Shown in pieces: positions 22,964 to 25,405 of a stretch of DNA of 25,405 nucleotides (position 1 is the stretch's first letter; each line of letters opens with the position of its first letter). Both the position numbers and the translations under genes were made by a program. Source of the stretch: an uncultured Asticcacaulis sp. GTDB lineage: Bacteria; Pseudomonadota; Alphaproteobacteria; Caulobacterales; Caulobacteraceae. Where the stretch lies: positions 1-25,405 of the forward strand of contig CAMLLA010000006.1 in NCBI GenBank assembly GCA_946480525.1, given 5' to 3'. Below the pieces are notes generated by a model. That model saw only the letters and a list, made by a program, of their open reading frames with translations. It made no database searches and had not been told where the DNA came from.

Positions 22964-23441
22964 AGAGGGCGTGACGGACTTCTGGGACTGGGCGGTTTCG
23001 GCCTATGGCCGTGATGGCGTGGCCAGGGCCTGTCTGGCGCTTCAGGACGATCACGGCCAGTGCGTGCCGCTTCTGCTGTGGGCGGCGTGGCGAAATACGC
23101 TTGGGCAAGGTATCGGCGACGGCGAGGCGGCGAAAGCGGCGGGCGTTGCGCGCATCTGGAGCGACGACGTCGTGACGCCGCTGCGGCAGGTGCGCAGACG
23201 ACTGAAAACGGTGTTGGATGAAGGTGATAATGGCGTCCGTTTGCCGTTACGTGAAAAAATAAAGAGGGTGGAACTGGAGGCAGAGCGCGCGCTGATGCGC
23301 CGTCTGAGCGACATGGATGCGGAAAAACCATATATAAAACAAGGAATTGATCAGGCGCTTGAGGTCGTGGCGCGTGCCTGGGCGCCGGATGTGCCAAAGG
23401 ATGGACTGGCCTGCCTCGCCGAGGCTCTTACCAAGGCGTGA
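22956..23441 (+). CDS. TIGR02444 family protein
   Basis: A 161-residue soluble helical protein of unknown function. The opening FWDWAVSAYGRDGVARACL and the following CVPLLLWAAWRNTLGQ match the TIGR02444 family as I recall it, and WSDDVVTPLRQVRRRLK and the C-terminal helix fit. The ATG at 22956 lies inside the last codons of ubiX, so the two are coupled. It may have a role in the same pathway, but that is only suggested by position. Confidence 0.8.
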   Translation: MIEEGVTDFWDWAVSAYGRDGVARACLALQDDHGQCVPLLLWAAWRNTLGQGIGDGEAAKAAGVARIWSDDVVTPLRQVRRRLKTVLDEGDNGVRLPLREKIKRVELEAERALMRRLSDMDAEKPYIKQGIDQALEVVARAWAPDVPKDGLACLAEALTKA

Positions 23442-23534
23442 TTTTTGCGCTATGATGCCGCGGTTACGGAGGCTCCAGGGCCTCCTTATTGTCCTTAAAC
23501 GTCAACCCCTTAGGGCAGAGAGGAGTCGTCCTTC

Positions 23535-23936
23535 ATGCACGACGACAGCAACATCCGCAGTTTGCGCGCCGGAGACGGCCTGCACCTGATCAAGACTGAG
23601 GGGGATGTGGCCAAGGGTGATATTGAAAGACGCGTGGCGCAACGCCGAGACGGTGAGCCTGTCCTGGGACTGGTGCCGCATATCGAACTGGCTCAACCGG
23701 ACGATATGGATCCGACGGTTCGCGAGCTGCCGATCAGCGCCGAGACCGTTGCGTTGCGCAGCCAGGCAGCGTTGCTGAAGCAGGAGCACAAGGACCTCGA
23801 CGAATCGATCCTGGCGCTGGAGGCCGTGCCCCAGCCTGACCAGATCCTGATCGCCCGCCTGAAGCGCAAGAAGCTGGCGGTGCGCGACCGGCTTTCGACG
23901 ATCGAAGACAAGATCAATCCGGATATTATTGCCTAA
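23535..23936 (+). CDS. DUF465-type protein with an N-terminal extension
   Basis: A 133-residue protein. The C-terminal 55 residues (LKQEHKDLDESILALEAVPQ, then ILIARLKRKKLAVRDRLSTI) are a DUF465/YdcH helical hairpin. The first 75 residues are an acidic, unrelated extension (HLIKTEGDVAKGDIERRVAQ and so on) that normal DUF465 proteins lack. The ATG at 23535 follows GAGAGGAG. Function is unknown. A single-domain DUF465 gene lies 1.3 kb upstream on the opposite strand. A very strong terminator follows. Confidence 0.85.
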   Translation: MHDDSNIRSLRAGDGLHLIKTEGDVAKGDIERRVAQRRDGEPVLGLVPHIELAQPDDMDPTVRELPISAETVALRSQAALLKQEHKDLDESILALEAVPQPDQILIARLKRKKLAVRDRLSTIEDKINPDIIA

Positions 23937-23951
23937 GCTGCATATAGCCGA

Positions 23952-23997
23952 GATGTGAAAAGGCCCGCCATCATCACATGGCGGGCCTTTTCACATC
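23952..23997. terminator. 20-bp perfect-stem bidirectional terminator
   Basis: GATGTGAAAAGGCCCGCCAT (23952-23971) pairs without mismatch with 23978-23997; the loop is CATCAC. The A-run and T-run inside the stem make it a terminator on both strands. It separates the convergent DUF465-type and nagA genes. Confidence 0.92.
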
Positions 23998-24009
23998 AGC
24001 GCTGCGATT

Positions 24010-25158
24010 TCAAGCCGCCACGGCCTCATCGACGCTGGCGCCAATGAATGTGCCCTGGATCTCCAGATCCTTGTCCAGCCAGACGACATCGGCGCGCTGG
24101 CCGACGACCAGGCTGCCACGCGCGGCGCCAAGGCCCAGGAATTCCGCCGGCGCCGTCGCGGCCATGATGGCGGCGTCGACGATCGACGCGTCGGCCAGCC
24201 GGATGGCGTTGCGCACGGCCGTGACCATGTCGAGGTCCGAACCTGCCAGCGTTCCATCCGGCCCGACACAGACGCCGTTCTCGACATGGATGGCCTGGCC
24301 GTTGAGAACGAAGGTCTTGGTCTTGGAACCGACCGTCGGCATGGCGTCGGTGACCAGCATGAAGCGGTTCGCCGGACGCGTACGCAACGCCACCTTGAGC
24401 ACCGGCCAGTCGACGTGATGACCGTCCATGATCAGCCCCGAGAAGCTGTCGAGGTCCTCCAGCGCCGCGCCGACGACGCCGGGGGCGCGATGCAGCATCG
24501 GCGACATGGCGTTGAACAGGTGGGTAAAGCCGGTGACGCCGGCCCTCAGCGCCTCAACCGTCTGGGCGTAGGTCGCGTTGGTGTGGCCAGCGGCGATGAT
24601 GACGCCGGCGTCCCGCAGTTCGGCGATGTCCTCGGGCGCGCAGCGTTCGGGCGCGAGCGTCACCATGGTCTTGCCGCGCTTCAGGCTCTTGAGCAGGGCC
24701 TTCGATTCGGCGTCGAGCGTGCGGAACAGGTCGGGGTTGTGAATGCCCTTGCGCTCCTTCGAAATGAACGGACCTTCGATATGGATGCCCAGCACACCCG
24801 GGACGCCCTGTTCGACGGCGGCTTCGACGGCGCGCATGGCGCGGTCGATGACGCTCAGTTCGTCGCTGATCAGGGTCGGAAGGTAGCCGGTGGTGCCGTA
24901 AGGGCGATGCGCACGGCCGATGGCTGCGATGCCGTCGACATGGGTGTCATCGTTGAACAGGGCGCCGCCGCCGCCATTGACCTGGGTATCGATGAAGCCG
25001 GGCAGGAGATAACCGCCGCGCACGTCGATAGCTTCCCCGCCATTGACGGTTTCGCCTGGCAGAATCTGGGCAATGGTCTCGCCTTCGCAGACGAGCGCGC
25101 CCTGAACAACGCCCGAAGGCGTAACGATCTGCGCGTTGTTGAATACGGTCTTTTTCAT
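24010..25158 (-). CDS. nagA: N-acetylglucosamine-6-phosphate deacetylase
   Basis: A 382-residue cytoplasmic amidohydrolase that removes acetate from GlcNAc-6-phosphate, feeding amino-sugar catabolism and cell-wall recycling. Metal and active-site residues are visible: E128 in GIHIEGPFISKERKGIH, H192 in AAGHTNATYAQ, H213 in FTHLFNAMSP and the catalytic D271 in LVTDAMPTVGSK. DTQVNGGGG near residue 57 is the family's N-terminal loop. The ATG at 25158 follows GGGAC. It lies 62 bases after a SIS-domain gene, the usual nagB-II/nagA order, so the two are an operon. Confidence 0.96.
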   Translation of the reverse strand: MKKTVFNNAQIVTPSGVVQGALVCEGETIAQILPGETVNGGEAIDVRGGYLLPGFIDTQVNGGGGALFNDDTHVDGIAAIGRAHRPYGTTGYLPTLISDELSVIDRAMRAVEAAVEQGVPGVLGIHIEGPFISKERKGIHNPDLFRTLDAESKALLKSLKRGKTMVTLAPERCAPEDIAELRDAGVIIAAGHTNATYAQTVEALRAGVTGFTHLFNAMSPMLHRAPGVVGAALEDLDSFSGLIMDGHHVDWPVLKVALRTRPANRFMLVTDAMPTVGSKTKTFVLNGQAIHVENGVCVGPDGTLAGSDLDMVTAVRNAIRLADASIVDAAIMAATAPAEFLGLGAARGSLVVGQRADVVWLDKDLEIQGTFIGASVDEAVAA

Positions 25159-25172
25159 TGTTGTCCCGGTCG

Positions 25173-25182
25173 TGAGCGCTCA
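25173..25182. promoter_or_regulatory. Palindrome TGAGCGCTCA between nagB-like gene and nagA
   Basis: A perfect 10-base palindrome 15 bases before the nagA start. Its AGCGCT centre is the LacI-family half-site step, but the site does not match the NagR motif I know, and it lies inside an operon. It may be chance. Confidence 0.25.
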
Positions 25183-25220
25183 ACTCATCAAACGCTGCGG
25201 CCTTTCGAAATGTCGTAGGA

Positions 25221-25405
25221 TTAAAGGGTCTTTGTGACCTTGTTGAGGTGCGGCGGGCTGTCCGGATCGAGGCCGCGCGCCACCGACAGGCTGTTGGCCA
25301 GACGGTAGAAGCTCTGGATCTGGAGAATGGGCTCCAACGCCGGCACGGTGGACAGCGCCGGCAGGTGGATGGCGCCGTCAAGCGCTGTTCCATCGGTCAT
25401 CATGA
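25221..25405 (-). CDS. SIS-domain glucosamine-6-phosphate deaminase (NagB-II/GlmS-like), 3' end only
   Basis: The last 61 codons of a gene that continues beyond the window. The ending LEPILQIQSFYRLANSLSVA, then RGLDPDSPPHLNKVTKTL, is the C-terminus of the tandem SIS-domain proteins related to the isomerase half of GlmS. Next to nagA it is most likely the deaminating NagB-II, converting glucosamine-6-phosphate to fructose-6-phosphate, and not the glutamine-using GlmS. The missing N-terminus would settle this. Confidence 0.85.
   Translation of the reverse strand, partial: MMTDGTALDGAIHLPALSTVPALEPILQIQSFYRLANSLSVARGLDPDSPPHLNKVTKTL

Overview
The window looks like chromosomal DNA of an alphaproteobacterium, most likely from the Caulobacteraceae (Caulobacter, Asticcacaulis or a relative). 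This is inferred from several things. GC content is high and almost all stops are TGA or TAG/TAA in short overlaps. hslV and hslU are separated by a small membrane-protein gene. A divergent Lrp/alanine dehydrogenase pair is present. There are several secreted plant-polysaccharide glycosidases, one with a LacI-type operator resembling the xylose operator described in Caulobacter. Genus-level placement is a guess from gene content, not a search result.

Layout. 50-956 (minus): a DUF1905 protein and an AlkA-type DNA glycosylase, overlapping. 1095-3501 (minus): a two-gene operon of secreted GH43 glycosidases behind a putative LacI-family operator. 3652-4938 (minus): a DUF350 membrane protein followed by a trypsin-fold protein that seems to have lost its catalytic His and Ser. 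5099-6331 (minus): rlmN with a probable TTG start. 6516-8053 (plus): two proteins of unknown function, the second secreted. 8050-8706 (minus): a YitT-type membrane protein. 8707-9144: a non-coding region dominated by two inverted copies of a hairpin repeat. 9145-11586 (minus): a MoeB/ThiF-like enzyme and a GH39 glycosidase. 11717-14008 (plus): hslV, a membrane protein and hslU. 14071-14764 (minus): two DUF3144-like paralogues. 14864-15355 (minus): a low-molecular-weight phosphotyrosine phosphatase. 15459-16979 (plus): a MazG-like hydrolase, an acetyltransferase and endonuclease III, all overlapping. 16971-18321 (minus): two paralogous acetyltransferases. 18478-20149: ald and an Lrp-family regulator, divergent around a 9-bp inverted repeat. 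20193-21788 (minus): a small His/Lys-rich secreted protein, an ECF sigma factor, a short anti-sigma-like membrane protein and a periplasmic metal-sensor-like protein. 22007-23936: two DUF465 proteins flanking ubiX and a TIGR02444-type gene. 24010-25405 (minus): nagA behind the 3' end of a SIS-domain sugar-phosphate gene.

How the genes work together. The GH43 pair and the GH39 enzyme point to use of xylan or arabinoxylan. The nag genes point to amino-sugar catabolism. The ECF cassette looks like a CnrYXH-style envelope stress or metal-sensing switch.

The most unusual structural signal is a dispersed palindromic element. I find five copies in about 17.5 kb, at 1-52, 3611-3650, 6789-6845, 14799-14904 and 17490-17536. 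Four of the five begin at, overlap, or directly abut the stop codon of the gene they follow, in the orientation of that gene. One of them encodes the last 13 residues of the phosphatase. A second repeat class forms the long inverted repeat at 8856-9111, whose two copies have different but internally complementary hairpin tips.
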